Source of the DNA: B16-G9 sp964400655 | GTDB taxonomy: Bacteria > Bacteroidota > Bacteroidia > Bacteroidales > F082 | Direction: 5' to 3' | Assembly: GCA_964400655.1 (NCBI GenBank) | Contig: CAYNVN010000035.1 | Location: 1-26,303, forward strand | DNA: 26,303 nt | Shown: piece after piece, positions 1 through 8,806 of the stretch | How positions within the stretch are numbered: position 1 is the first letter of the stretch | Layout: each line of letters begins with the position of its first letter | Program-made: the position numbers and the translations under genes | Notes under the pieces: generated by a model | The model's input: the letters and a program-made list of their open reading frames with translations, nothing else | What the model was told of the DNA's origin: nothing | The model's database searches: none

Positions 1-498
1 CTCTATCCTTACGAATTTGACGGTAAAAAATTTTTGTATTGGTACACAGGTTTTCATGCCGGAACCAAAGACATGACGGCAACCCTTGGCGACAGGTTTA
101 TGATTGTTGCAGCATGGAGTAATTTGATGGCTCAAATTTCGTATAAAAGCCGTATCGGAATCGGAATTGATTTGACATATGATTTTTCCGACGAAGTAAT
201 ACTGGATAATCACGATATATGCCCGTCGTTCGGAAATGTTGCCAAGCTCGGTATCAATGCCGCCTACGAGCTTATGCTCGACCGGCTTTCGTTTATGATC
301 TATTTCGGAGCATATATTACCGGAAAAGAAAAAAGCGAAGGAAATATTTATCAGCGGGTCAACCTTAAATATCTGATTACAAAAAATATTTTTCTGTATC
401 TTACATTAAACGGCCATTTCGGAAGAGCCGAATACATAGGGCTGGGAACAGGGTATCAGCTGGATTTCATTTACAAACGAAAATTCAAACATCATTAA
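1..498 (+). CDS. C-terminal part of an outer-membrane beta-barrel protein, PagL/acyloxyacyl-hydrolase-like (5' end outside window)
   Basis: The reading frame is open from base 1 (it begins LYPYEFDGKKF), so the gene starts upstream of the window. The TTG at 34 is not a credible start. The visible 165 residues alternate hydrophobic and polar residues in short aromatic-rich stretches, as in transmembrane beta strands, and end with a Tyr/Phe-rich strand followed by a basic tail. The segment LTLNGHFGRAEYIGLGTGYQ resembles the end of Bacteroidota acyloxyacyl hydrolases (lipid A deacylase, PagL-like), where a His in this strand belongs to the active site. The Ser that follows in PagL is Gly here, so activity is uncertain. 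The stop codon touches the ATG of the next gene, which implies co-transcription. It could also be another small barrel protein; the family call is moderate. Confidence 0.5.
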   Translation, partial: LYPYEFDGKKFLYWYTGFHAGTKDMTATLGDRFMIVAAWSNLMAQISYKSRIGIGIDLTYDFSDEVILDNHDICPSFGNVAKLGINAAYELMLDRLSFMIYFGAYITGKEKSEGNIYQRVNLKYLITKNIFLYLTLNGHFGRAEYIGLGTGYQLDFIYKRKFKHH

Positions 499-1257
499 AT
501 GAAAAACCTCAATTACATATGGCTGCTGCTGTTATTACCGGCATTAACTTCCTGTAAAAAAGGAATTAGTCCGGGCGACTGTTTTAAAACCACCGGAACA
601 GTTACCACCGAACAACGCGAAGTGCCGGCATTCCGTAATGTGGTTTTAAAAGACAATATCGGCCTCTATCTTAAAAACGGCTCTTCCAACAGCATCAAAA
701 TTGAAGCGGGCAAAAACCTGCTCCCCAAAATCAAAACAGAGGTGGATGAAAAGGGCAACCTGATCATCAGCAACCAAAACCGATGTAACTGGATGCGAAG
801 TTACGATGTACCGGTTACCGCCTACCTTGAATTTAACCGGCTCGACACGTTGTTTTATGCATCCACCGGAAATGTGATGAACATGGCTGATGCCGACACC
901 CTGTACTTTGGCGATTCGTTATGTGTTGAAATAAAAGAAGGTTCGGGCGATTTAAAAATAAATTACAAGGCGGGATATTTAAGAGTTGCCTTCACTTACG
1001 GCACAAGCGATGTGGTTTTTACAGGGGTTTCCACCATAATTTCAGTCTATTCGTCCGCCTGGGGTAAAATTGATTTTCATAACATCAACTGCCCCACGGT
1101 TTGGGCCATCAACAACAGCAGCAACGACATGTTGCTGAGGGCTTCCAAAGAGCTTAGAGCATCAACCGAAAGTCTGGGTAATATTTATATTTACGGCAAT
1201 CCGCCCGAAATAAGTTTTAATAAAGGGGGCAAAGGCGATTTAATAAGGGTTCCCTGA
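499..1257 (+). CDS. GIN-domain (DUF2807-type) lipoprotein
   Basis: This 252-residue protein starts with a lipoprotein signal (hydrophobic residues 7-16, lipobox LTSC with Cys19), so it should be lipid-anchored in the envelope. From about residue 40 (FRNVVLKDNIGLYLKNG) it has the pattern of the GIN or DUF2807 domain, a beta-helix-like fold of short repeating strands (EIKEGSGDLKI, RVAFTYGTSDVVF, RASTESLGNIYIYGNP). These are common Bacteroidota surface proteins with no settled function; some are annotated as adhesin heads. The ATG directly follows the stop of the upstream barrel gene, so the two are probably one transcript. No strong terminator is visible after it. Confidence 0.75.
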   Translation: MKNLNYIWLLLLLPALTSCKKGISPGDCFKTTGTVTTEQREVPAFRNVVLKDNIGLYLKNGSSNSIKIEAGKNLLPKIKTEVDEKGNLIISNQNRCNWMRSYDVPVTAYLEFNRLDTLFYASTGNVMNMADADTLYFGDSLCVEIKEGSGDLKINYKAGYLRVAFTYGTSDVVFTGVSTIISVYSSAWGKIDFHNINCPTVWAINNSSNDMLLRASKELRASTESLGNIYIYGNPPEISFNKGGKGDLIRVP

Positions 1258-1357
1258 TTATCCCGCCAAATAAAGTATGAAAAGCCGTTTATTATATCGC
1301 CCGGCTAATCTTGTTCATTTTGTTGAACTTAAATTAGTCAATATTGAAATATTATTC

Positions 1358-1365
1358 TATTTTTG
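1358..1365 (+). promoter_or_regulatory. Putative -7 promoter box for secDF
   Basis: TATTTTTG matches the Bacteroidota -7 consensus TAnnTTTG. A poor -33 candidate (TTAG, 1334-1337) lies 20 bases upstream. It predicts a start near 1370 and a leader of roughly 50 bases before the secDF ATG at 1422. Confidence 0.5.
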
Positions 1366-1421
1366 CACCCTTAAAAATTTTAGTCTAATTTAAGTAAAGT
1401 AAAATCAAATAGTTATTTACA

Positions 1422-4400
1422 ATGCAAAACAGAGGAGCTATTAAGTTTTTTGCCATTGCATTTGCTTTGGTTTGTTTGTATCAGCTTAGTTTTACTTTCG
1501 TTGCTTCACGTTACGAGAAGAAAGCGAAAGAATATGCTGTTAACGAGCAGGCTCAAAACATGGCAAAACAACTTGCAGGGGGAAATGATCTGCTGGAAAA
1601 GTATTATCTTGATTCATTATCTCGCGTTAGAGAGAGTTATTTCCTTGACAGTATTGCCAATGAAGTTGTTTACAACATCGGTATTGACAAATACACATTT
1701 AAAGAAGTAAAAGCCCGCGAACTGAATCTTGGCCTTGACCTTAAAGGCGGTATGAACGTGGTGCTGGAAGTATCGGTTGGCGATATTATAAATGCTTTAT
1801 CCGGAAACAGCGATGACCCGACATTTAAAAAAGCCATGGCATTGGCTCATAAAATGCAAAAAAACAGTAACAAAGATTTTGTTACCCTTTTCGGAGAAGC
1901 TTTTAATAAAGTAGATCCCAATGCCCGCCTTGCCTCTATTTTCCTTTATGAATTTAAAGACAAAGGCATTACAACCAACTCAACAAACGAGGAAGTACTT
2001 AAAGTAATCCGTCAGGAAACCGATGGTGCCATCGACCGTACTTTCCAGATTTTAAGAACCCGTATCGACCGTTTTGGTGTTGCCCAGCCAAACATCCAAA
2101 AACTGGCTACCTCAGGACGTATCCTTATCGAACTGCCGGGTATCAAAGACCCCGACCGTGTTCGTAAACTGTTACAGGGTTCGGCCAAGCTTGAGTTTTG
2201 GGAAACCTATAACTTCGATAAAATCATCGGTTTCTTTCAACAGCTGAACAATGTTATCAGAGATGAGTCGGGCATTAAACCTGTTAATGCAGGAGCCGAC
2301 TCAACCCTGACATCTGAAAATAAAACCACTGCCGGCGATAATGCTACCGCTGATGCCGGTGACGACAACACCACAGCAGCAAAAGCAGGAAACGATGGCG
2401 ATTCTGCCGATTCAACTTCCAACAAACTTTTGGATGAAATGTCGCAGGACACACTAACCAATGCTCAGCAGGGTGAAGAGGAGTTTAAAAAACAAAATCC
2501 GCTGTGGTACTACCTGCATCCCAACGTTTCACAGGATGGAAAACCCTTTGAATCGGCTTTGGTTGGTTATGCCGCCATTAAAGATACCGCTCGTGTTAAC
2601 CGTATGTTAAAAGAGGGGTTTGCAAGAAATATTTTCCCCAGAACCATGAAACTTGCCTGGTCGGTTAAACCCGATCCGCGCAACCCCAATTTTCTTGAAC
2701 TGGTAGCTCTTAAATCGAGCTCGCGCGACGGAAGTGCCGCACTTGGCGGTGATGTTATTGTTGATGCCCGTCAGGACTTTGACAACAACGGACGTGTTGA
2801 GGTTACCATTCAGATGAACTCGGTGGGAGCTAAAATTTGGAAACGTTTAACCGGCGAAAACATTGGCCGCCAAATAGCCATTGTTCTTGACGGATATGTT
2901 TATTCATTCCCCAATGTTAACGGCGAAATTCCTAACGGACGTTCAAGCATTACCGGCGGAGGCATGACCGTTGAAGAGGCAAAAGACCTTGCCAATATTC
3001 TTAAAGCCGGTAAACTGCCTGCATCAGCACATATTGTTGAGGAAGAGGTTGTAGGACCGTCGCTGGGCCGCGAGGCTGTTACTGCCGGTATGAACTCCTT
3101 TATCCTTGCCTTTATCATGGTGCTGGTTTATATGATTGTTTATTACAATCGTGCCGGAGTTATCGCCAGTATTGCTCTTATTGTTAACATCTTCTTTATT
3201 TTCGGTGTACTTGCCTCTTTGGGAGCGGTTCTTACATTACCCGGTATTGCCGGTATTGTACTTACCCTCGGTATGGCGGTGGATGCCAACGTTATTATTT
3301 ACGAACGTATTAAAGAGGAGGTCCGTGCCGGAAAAGGCATCAAGCTGGCCATTCAGGACGGTTATAAAAACGCCTATTCGGCCATTATCGACGGTAACGT
3401 TACCACCTTATTAACAGGTATTGTACTTTATGTATTTGGTACCGGCCCCGTTCAGGGTTTTGCCACCACACTTATCATCGGTATCCTGTCATCGCTGTTT
3501 ACAGCCATCTTTATTTCGCGTTTGATATTTACCTGGATGCTGGAACGCAACATGAAGATAAATTTCTCGACCAAAGCAACAGCAAACGTGCTGGCCAATA
3601 CCGATTTCGACTTTATTGCCATGCGCAAAAAAGCATACATCCTTTCGGCTGTTTTAATTCTTATCAGTTTAGGATCATTGTTTACCCGTGGTCTGAACTT
3701 TGGTGTTGACTTTACCGGTGGACGCACCTATGTTATCCGTTTCGACCAAAACGTTAATACCGAAGATGCCCGTAAAGCACTTACCGCTGCTTTCGACAAA
3801 GTTGCACCCGAAGTTAAAACCTTTGGACCCGTTAGTCAGATTAAGGTTACCACTAAATTTATGATTGATGAAGACGGCCCTAAAGTTGATTCCATTATCC
3901 AGCATCGTTTGTACAACGGATTAAAAGAATTTTACAAAACAAAGATTACCTATACCGACTTTTCTTCCGATACCGAAGGAGAAAACAAACTGCTGGGAAT
4001 TTTAAGTTCACAAAAGATAGGCCCGACCATTGCTTACGATATTCGTGAAAAAGCATACTTTGCCGTATTCTTTGCTTTGATCATCATCTTCTTCTATGTT
4101 GCAGTAAGGTTTAAAAACTGGCAATATGGTGTGGGTGGTGTTGCAGCACTGTTCCACGATACGTTGATAACCTTGGGAATGTTCTCGCTGTTTTACGGTA
4201 TCATGCCGTTTAACATGGAGGTTGACCAGGCGTTTATTGCGGCCATCCTTACCATTATCGGTTACTCCATCAACGATACCGTAATTATTTTCGACCGTAT
4301 TCGTGAGTATAACACCCTCTTCCCGCGTCATTCGCTCAAACGCAATATCAATGCCGGTTTGAACAGCACTTTGGCACGTACCATGAACACCTCGGGAACA

Positions 4401-4607
4401 ACCATTGTTGTATTGCTGATGATCTTTATCTTCGGCGGTGAGGTTATCCGTGGTTTCGTATTTGCTTTGCTGGTGGGAATTGTTGTGGGTACCTACTCAT
4501 CGGTATTTACCGCGAGCCCCATTGCTTACGACCTGCTTCACGGCGACAAACAGGAAAAAGAGCTGAAAGAAAAAGAAGCCAGGGTCAACAGAAAAAAGAA
4601 AAAATAA
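1422..4607 (+). CDS. secDF: Protein translocase subunit SecDF (SecD-SecF fusion)
   Basis: This 1061-residue inner-membrane protein uses the proton gradient to help pull preproteins through SecYEG. The SecD half shows the first transmembrane helix (about 8-28), the LNLGLDLKGGMNVVLEV motif (101-117), RTRIDRFGVAQPNIQ (about 212-226), and the membrane motif GMAVDANVIIYERIKEE (617-633), whose Asp is needed for proton use. The SecF half begins near 735 and has LNFGVDFTGG (758-767) and GYSINDTVIIFDRIRE (947-962). One chain holds both halves, as is usual in Bacteroidota. The P1 domain carries a low-complexity Asp/Thr/Asn/Ala-rich stretch at about 285-355. The tail is Lys/Glu-rich. It has its own promoter-like box and a strong terminator, so it is likely monocistronic. 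Confidence 0.97.
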   Translation: MQNRGAIKFFAIAFALVCLYQLSFTFVASRYEKKAKEYAVNEQAQNMAKQLAGGNDLLEKYYLDSLSRVRESYFLDSIANEVVYNIGIDKYTFKEVKARELNLGLDLKGGMNVVLEVSVGDIINALSGNSDDPTFKKAMALAHKMQKNSNKDFVTLFGEAFNKVDPNARLASIFLYEFKDKGITTNSTNEEVLKVIRQETDGAIDRTFQILRTRIDRFGVAQPNIQKLATSGRILIELPGIKDPDRVRKLLQGSAKLEFWETYNFDKIIGFFQQLNNVIRDESGIKPVNAGADSTLTSENKTTAGDNATADAGDDNTTAAKAGNDGDSADSTSNKLLDEMSQDTLTNAQQGEEEFKKQNPLWYYLHPNVSQDGKPFESALVGYAAIKDTARVNRMLKEGFARNIFPRTMKLAWSVKPDPRNPNFLELVALKSSSRDGSAALGGDVIVDARQDFDNNGRVEVTIQMNSVGAKIWKRLTGENIGRQIAIVLDGYVYSFPNVNGEIPNGRSSITGGGMTVEEAKDLANILKAGKLPASAHIVEEEVVGPSLGREAVTAGMNSFILAFIMVLVYMIVYYNRAGVIASIALIVNIFFIFGVLASLGAVLTLPGIAGIVLTLGMAVDANVIIYERIKEEVRAGKGIKLAIQDGYKNAYSAIIDGNVTTLLTGIVLYVFGTGPVQGFATTLIIGILSSLFTAIFISRLIFTWMLERNMKINFSTKATANVLANTDFDFIAMRKKAYILSAVLILISLGSLFTRGLNFGVDFTGGRTYVIRFDQNVNTEDARKALTAAFDKVAPEVKTFGPVSQIKVTTKFMIDEDGPKVDSIIQHRLYNGLKEFYKTKITYTDFSSDTEGENKLLGILSSQKIGPTIAYDIREKAYFAVFFALIIIFFYVAVRFKNWQYGVGGVAALFHDTLITLGMFSLFYGIMPFNMEVDQAFIAAILTIIGYSINDTVIIFDRIREYNTLFPRHSLKRNINAGLNSTLARTMNTSGTTIVVLLMIFIFGGEVIRGFVFALLVGIVVGTYSSVFTASPIAYDLLHGDKQEKELKEKEARVNRKKKK

Positions 4608-4630
4608 CAATTGAAATTGTTGCTATAACG

Positions 4631-4667
4631 AAAAGTCCCGCCGTAAAAAACAGCGGGACTTTTTTTA
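4631..4667 (+). terminator. Intrinsic terminator after secDF
   Basis: An 8-bp perfect stem AGTCCCGC (4634-4641) / GCGGGACT (4653-4660) closes an 11-base loop and is followed by TTTTTT. The A-run before the stem extends the pairing. It sits 23 bases after the secDF stop. Confidence 0.88.
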
Positions 4668-4668
4668 T

Positions 4669-4676
4669 TACATTTG
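4669..4676 (+). promoter_or_regulatory. Putative -7 promoter box for tatA
   Basis: TACATTTG is an exact TAnnTTTG match, directly after the secDF terminator and 28 bases before the tatA start. The -33 region would fall inside the terminator hairpin and shows no TTTG. Confidence 0.45.
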
Positions 4677-4704
4677 CTTGTCGAATTATTAAAACATTAT
4701 TCCA

Positions 4705-5064
4705 TTGAATTTACTCTTTTTCGATCTGGGTTCCGGTGAAATTATGCTGATTGTCCTGGCAATCTTTTTGATTTTCGGGCCCGATAAAATTCCGGAAATG
4801 GCACGTAACCTCGGTAAATTCATTAACGAGGTAAAACGGGCATCGGAAGATATAAAAACCGAGATCAACAAAGAGGCCGACAAAAAAGAACGGGAAAAGA
4901 AACTTCAGGAATATAAACTACGCATGCAAAACCCGGAACCCGAACTCAAATCGCAGCCCAGAACAACTTCAACACCGGCAAACGAACCTGAAGCCAAAAC
5001 CGGGAGTAAAACCGTTGTAAATGATAACAATAAAACCAATCCGGAAAATAATGCCACTCAATAA
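4705..5064 (+). CDS. tatA: Twin-arginine translocase subunit TatA/TatB-like
   Basis: This 119-residue protein should form the pore-forming, substrate-recruiting part of the Tat system that exports folded proteins. It has the family layout: a short periplasmic start (LFFDLGSGEI), one membrane helix (about 13-24, IMLIVLAIFLIF), the FG hinge (24-25) followed by PDKIPEMARNLGKF, then a charged amphipathic helix (about 32-75) and a disordered Thr/Asn/Glu-rich tail. The start is TTG at 4705: the frame has a stop at 4690, the only other upstream choices are ATT codons, and the first ATG (4744) would remove the conserved start of the membrane helix. No tatC is in the window. TatA and TatB are hard to separate in this phylum. 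Confidence 0.9.
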   Translation: MNLLFFDLGSGEIMLIVLAIFLIFGPDKIPEMARNLGKFINEVKRASEDIKTEINKEADKKEREKKLQEYKLRMQNPEPELKSQPRTTSTPANEPEAKTGSKTVVNDNNKTNPENNATQ

Positions 5065-5087
5065 TCCGTCAGGAAATACGTTTGGTA

Positions 5088-5095
5088 TATATTTG
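5088..5095 (+). promoter_or_regulatory. Putative -7 promoter box for the OmpA-family gene
   Basis: TATATTTG is an exact TAnnTTTG match ending 8 bases before ATG 5104 and 14 bases before ATG 5110. If it is used, transcription begins near 5099-5102 and the leader is almost absent. No good -33 element is seen, and read-through from tatA is also possible. Confidence 0.4.
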
Positions 5096-5109
5096 TGAAA
5101 ATAATGAAT

Positions 5110-7584
5110 ATGAAACTATCTTTAAACAGACTATTATTGCTGGTTTTTGTTTTAGTTCCGGTACTAATGTTCGGACAACGCAGAAATCCCGCTAAATCGG
5201 CCGATGAGGCTTTTGCCCGTCAGCAATATACCGTAGCCGTTGAAAAGTATAAAAAAGCTTACAAGAAAGTTAAAAAGAATAAAGAGGAAAAGAACAGAAT
5301 TTCATACCAGATGGCCGAGTGTTACCGTCTTACCGGTAATTACAAACGGGCAGAAATGGCTTACAAACGTTTGGTAAAATATGAATACGACAAACGAAAT
5401 CCGGAGGTATTGCTTCATCTTGCCGATATGCTTAAAATCAACCAAAAGTTTGAAGATGCCATTCAATATTACAACCGTTATGCCGAGGTAATGCCCGATG
5501 ATCCGCGTGGCCCCGAAGGTGCCAAAACTGCCGCCGAAGTTCAAAGCTGGATTGAAAACCCCTCGAAATACGAAGTTACCAACGTAAAAAAAATCAATTC
5601 GCGCGAAGCCGATTTTGCACCCGCCTTTTACAACAGCACCTATCAGGAAATACTTTTTACTTCAACACGCGAAGGAGCACAGGGTAAAGAAGAAGATAAA
5701 TGGACAGGGCAAAATTTCAGCGACCTGTTTATCGCAAAAAAAGATAAAAACGGCGAATGGTCGGCTCCCGTTTCGCTGGACGAATCGGAAACCGTTAATA
5801 CCAAGGCCAACGAAGGAGCTGCCACGTTAAACGCCAAATTCAAAAAGCTATATTTTACCCGTTGCCCCAACACACAACAGGTTCAGTCGGGTTGCCAGAT
5901 TTATGTAAGCATCCGCTCGGGCAGAAACTGGGGCAAAGTGTCGCTGCTCGACATCAAGGGCGTTGATACCCTTTCAACCGTGGGCCAGCCCACCATCAGC
6001 GAAAACGAGCTGATTATCTACTTTGCAGCCGACCGCAAAGGCGGCTTTGGCGGAAAAGATATCTGGGTGTCAACCCGCGACTCAAAAACAAAACCTTTCA
6101 GCCGACCGCTGAACATAGGCCCCACTGTTAACACACCCGGCGACGAGATGTTTCCCTATTTACGCAACGACACCACACTCTACTTTGCTTCCGACGGCCA
6201 TGGCGGTATGGGCGGACTTGATATTTTTGTGGTTAAAATGGACAGCACCGGAAAATGGGGCGAACCCCAAAACCTGAAATATCCCATAAACTCTACCATG
6301 GACGATTTCGGTATTGTTTTCCACCCCGAAGAGGAATGGGGCTACCTGAGCTCAAACAGAAAAGGCACAAGAGGCAAAGAAGATATCTGGTATTTTATCG
6401 AACCGCCTTTGCTTTTTACTCTTTCGGGAACCGTAACCGACGACCGTACCCTGCTTTCGGTTGAAGATGCCACGGTCAGCCTTATAGGCTCCGACGGGGT
6501 ATCGGTGGCCACCAAAACCAACGACAAAGGTTATTATGCTTTTACGGCAAGCCAGCTTAAATCGAATACCACTTACGACATCGTTGTTTCAAAACCCGAC
6601 TATTTTAAAGAAAAAGCAACCATCACTACCGTGGGGGTGGAGTTTAGCAAAGATTTTGAAAAAGATTTTGTTTTACGGCCCATACCTGACGAACCCATCG
6701 TACTGCCCGACATTTTATACGACCTGGCAAAATGGGATTTAAAACCGCAATATCAGGATTCGCTTCAGGGATTAATTCAAACCCTGCGTGATAATCCCAA
6801 ACTGGTTATCGAACTTGCTTCGCATACCGACTCGCGCGACAGTTACGAACGTAACGATATCCTTTCGCAAAAACGTGCCCAGTCGGTGGTTGATTACCTT
6901 ATTATGAGAGGCATTAACCCCCAGCGCCTGGTTGCAAAAGGCTATGGCGAACGGGTACCCCGAACCCTTAAAAAAGATGTTATTAAAGATGGTTTTCTGT
7001 TTAAAAAGGGCACTACCCTCGACGAAGATTTTATAAACGCTTTGCCTTCAAACGCACAAAAAGAGGCTGCGCACGCTTTAAACCGTCGTACCGAATTCAG
7101 GGTGTTACGACGCGATTTTGTTCCCGACAACAATTACAATCCCGACATTACCAACATCGGCATCTCCGTCAATCCGGCCGACAATACGGTTGCCTTTACC
7201 GAACAGCCTAAAACCGGTGTTTATATGGCCGAATGCCTTGTTAACAGCTACCGCGAACAATTTGCCTTTGACCAGCATTCACCGGCCATGATTTCGCTTA
7301 ATAAAGCCATGGACTTACTAAAATCGGGCGGAATCAGTAAAGAAGATTTTGAAGGCGATGTAACCAAAGTCCTTAAAAACAACACCATTGCCGACCGTGC
7401 CATCATCAACCTGAAAGAGGTACGCATTGCCAATAAGTCGGTTAATAACGTTAAAGTAAGGGTCAATTACAAGCTAAAATACGACCTTGTGTTTGGCGAT
7501 GAAGTGATGAAACGTTTTGGAAAATATCGCTTTGATGTAAAATCTCACAAATTAATTATTGATCAACCCAAAACCGATAAATAA
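5110..7584 (+). CDS. OmpA-family protein with TPR-like, PD40 and peptidase-regulatory-like domains
   Basis: The frame is open from a GTG at 5095, but ATG 5110 gives a clean signal peptide (MKLSLNRLLLLVF... ending near MFGQ) and is preferred, giving 824 residues. Residue numbers below count from 5095. Domains in order: TPR-like helices (about 35-150), PD40/beta-propeller repeats (about 165-435; FTSTRE, YFAADRKGGFGGKDIW, YFASDGHGGMGGLDIF, YLSSNRKGTRGKEDIW), a carboxypeptidase-regulatory-like beta sandwich (about 442-528), and an OmpA-type peptidoglycan-binding domain (about 538-672; Asp579 and Arg594 in the wall-binding positions). An extra C-terminal segment of about 150 residues is unassigned. 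The layout resembles PorE of the type IX secretion system, but the signal peptide lacks a lipobox and no other por gene is near. A periplasmic wall-anchoring role is likely. Confidence 0.85.
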   Translation: MKLSLNRLLLLVFVLVPVLMFGQRRNPAKSADEAFARQQYTVAVEKYKKAYKKVKKNKEEKNRISYQMAECYRLTGNYKRAEMAYKRLVKYEYDKRNPEVLLHLADMLKINQKFEDAIQYYNRYAEVMPDDPRGPEGAKTAAEVQSWIENPSKYEVTNVKKINSREADFAPAFYNSTYQEILFTSTREGAQGKEEDKWTGQNFSDLFIAKKDKNGEWSAPVSLDESETVNTKANEGAATLNAKFKKLYFTRCPNTQQVQSGCQIYVSIRSGRNWGKVSLLDIKGVDTLSTVGQPTISENELIIYFAADRKGGFGGKDIWVSTRDSKTKPFSRPLNIGPTVNTPGDEMFPYLRNDTTLYFASDGHGGMGGLDIFVVKMDSTGKWGEPQNLKYPINSTMDDFGIVFHPEEEWGYLSSNRKGTRGKEDIWYFIEPPLLFTLSGTVTDDRTLLSVEDATVSLIGSDGVSVATKTNDKGYYAFTASQLKSNTTYDIVVSKPDYFKEKATITTVGVEFSKDFEKDFVLRPIPDEPIVLPDILYDLAKWDLKPQYQDSLQGLIQTLRDNPKLVIELASHTDSRDSYERNDILSQKRAQSVVDYLIMRGINPQRLVAKGYGERVPRTLKKDVIKDGFLFKKGTTLDEDFINALPSNAQKEAAHALNRRTEFRVLRRDFVPDNNYNPDITNIGISVNPADNTVAFTEQPKTGVYMAECLVNSYREQFAFDQHSPAMISLNKAMDLLKSGGISKEDFEGDVTKVLKNNTIADRAIINLKEVRIANKSVNNVKVRVNYKLKYDLVFGDEVMKRFGKYRFDVKSHKLIIDQPKTDK

Positions 7585-7609
7585 CATCTAAATCCGGGAT
7601 ATGCCGGTT

Positions 7610-7617
7610 TAAATTTG
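7610..7617 (+). promoter_or_regulatory. Putative -7 promoter box for purM
   Basis: TAAATTTG is an exact TAnnTTTG match ending 8 bases before the purM ATG, so the predicted transcript would have a leader of only a few bases. No TTTG is seen in the -33 region. Confidence 0.4.
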
Positions 7618-7625
7618 ATAATATT

Positions 7626-8792
7626 ATGACCTCCAACTCCCGATACGAACAACGTGGCGTATCCGCCTCAAAGGAGGATGTTCACGCGGCCATTCAAAAC
7701 CTCGATAAAGGTATTTTTCCCAATGCCTTTTGTAAGGTTATTCCCGATATCCTCGGCGGAGACAGTAAATATTGCAATGTAATGCACGCCGACGGTGCCG
7801 GCACCAAAAGTTCGCTGGCCTATATGTACTGGAAAGAAACCGGCGACCTTTCGGTTTGGAAAGGCATTGCACAGGATGCCGTTGTAATGAATACCGATGA
7901 CCTGCTTTGTGTGGGTATTACCGATAATATTTTACTCTCTTCAACCATTGGCCGTAACAAAAATGTAATTCCCGGAGCGGTAATTAAAGCCGTTATTGAA
8001 GGAACGGAAGAGTTTTTGGAAAAGATGCGCAGCCTTGGGGTGGAGATGTACCTTACGGGAGGAGAAACCGCCGATGTGGGAGATTTGGTAAGAACCATTA
8101 TTGTCGATTCAACCGTAACGGCACGTGTTAAACGGAGCGATATTATCGAAAACAACATTCAGCCGGGCGATGTAATTGTGGGATTGGCATCTTTCGGAAA
8201 AGCCGTTTACGAAGATGAATACAACGGAGGTATGGGCAGCAACGGACTCACTTCGGCACGCCACGATGTTTTCAGCCACGAACTGGCCAAAAAATATCCT
8301 GCCAGTTTCGACCCTGCCGTGCCCAAAGAACTGGTCTATTCCGGAAAATTAAAATTAACGGGGCCTGGCCCTGTTGAAGGTATCGACGTGGGAAAACTGG
8401 TGCTGTCGCCCACCAGAACCTATGCTCCGGTTATTAAAAAAATACTCGGCAAACACCGGAAAGATATCAACGGCATGATTCATTGCAGCGGAGGCGCACA
8501 AACCAAAGTGCTTCATTTTATCGATAACCTTCACGTGATTAAAGACAACCTTTTCGACACCCCTCCGCTGTTCGAGATGATTCAGGCACAGTCGGGTACC
8601 CAATGGAAAGAGATGTACAAAGTATTTAACATGGGGCACCGGATGGAATTGTATGTTCCCCGAAAAAGTGCTTCGTCAATCATTGAAATTTCCGAAAGTT
8701 TCGGCATTGAAGCCCGTATAGTGGGACATGTTGAAACATCTGCCGAAAAAAAACTTACCATCCGCTCGCAGTATGGCGAATTTGTATATTAA
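7626..8792 (+). CDS. purM: Phosphoribosylformylglycinamidine cyclo-ligase (AIR synthase)
   Basis: PurM makes AIR from FGAM with ATP, the fifth step of purine synthesis, in the cytosol. The 388 residues match the longer Bacteroidota form, with the start SRYEQRGVSASKEDVHAAI, the glycine-rich substrate loop DGAGTKSS (56-63), MNTDDLLCVG (89-98), GGETADVGD (145-153) and NGGMGSNGLTSARH (200-213), and the late CSGGAQTKVLHF and FNMGHRMELYV segments. The ATG at 7626 matches the expected family start. It is 41 bases after the OmpA-family gene and has its own promoter-like box. It ends 14 bases from the stop of the convergent permease gene, with no clear terminator between them. Confidence 0.96.
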   Translation: MTSNSRYEQRGVSASKEDVHAAIQNLDKGIFPNAFCKVIPDILGGDSKYCNVMHADGAGTKSSLAYMYWKETGDLSVWKGIAQDAVVMNTDDLLCVGITDNILLSSTIGRNKNVIPGAVIKAVIEGTEEFLEKMRSLGVEMYLTGGETADVGDLVRTIIVDSTVTARVKRSDIIENNIQPGDVIVGLASFGKAVYEDEYNGGMGSNGLTSARHDVFSHELAKKYPASFDPAVPKELVYSGKLKLTGPGPVEGIDVGKLVLSPTRTYAPVIKKILGKHRKDINGMIHCSGGAQTKVLHFIDNLHVIKDNLFDTPPLFEMIQAQSGTQWKEMYKVFNMGHRMELYVPRKSASSIIEISESFGIEARIVGHVETSAEKKLTIRSQYGEFVY

Positions 8793-8806
8793 GCCTGAAG
8801 CCCGTT

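Noticed and set aside
34..498. TTG 34 as start of a complete 154-residue protein.
   Set aside because: The frame continues open to base 1 with barrel-like sequence, so the gene is cut by the window edge.
2237..2461. Internal repeat-like sequence in secDF considered as a microsatellite or recombination site.
   Set aside because: The stretch is biased in composition but has no regular repeat unit; it reads as a flexible linker.
5095..5109. GTG 5095 as start of the OmpA-family protein.
   Set aside because: ATG 5110 gives a standard signal peptide, and the GTG overlaps the predicted -7 box.
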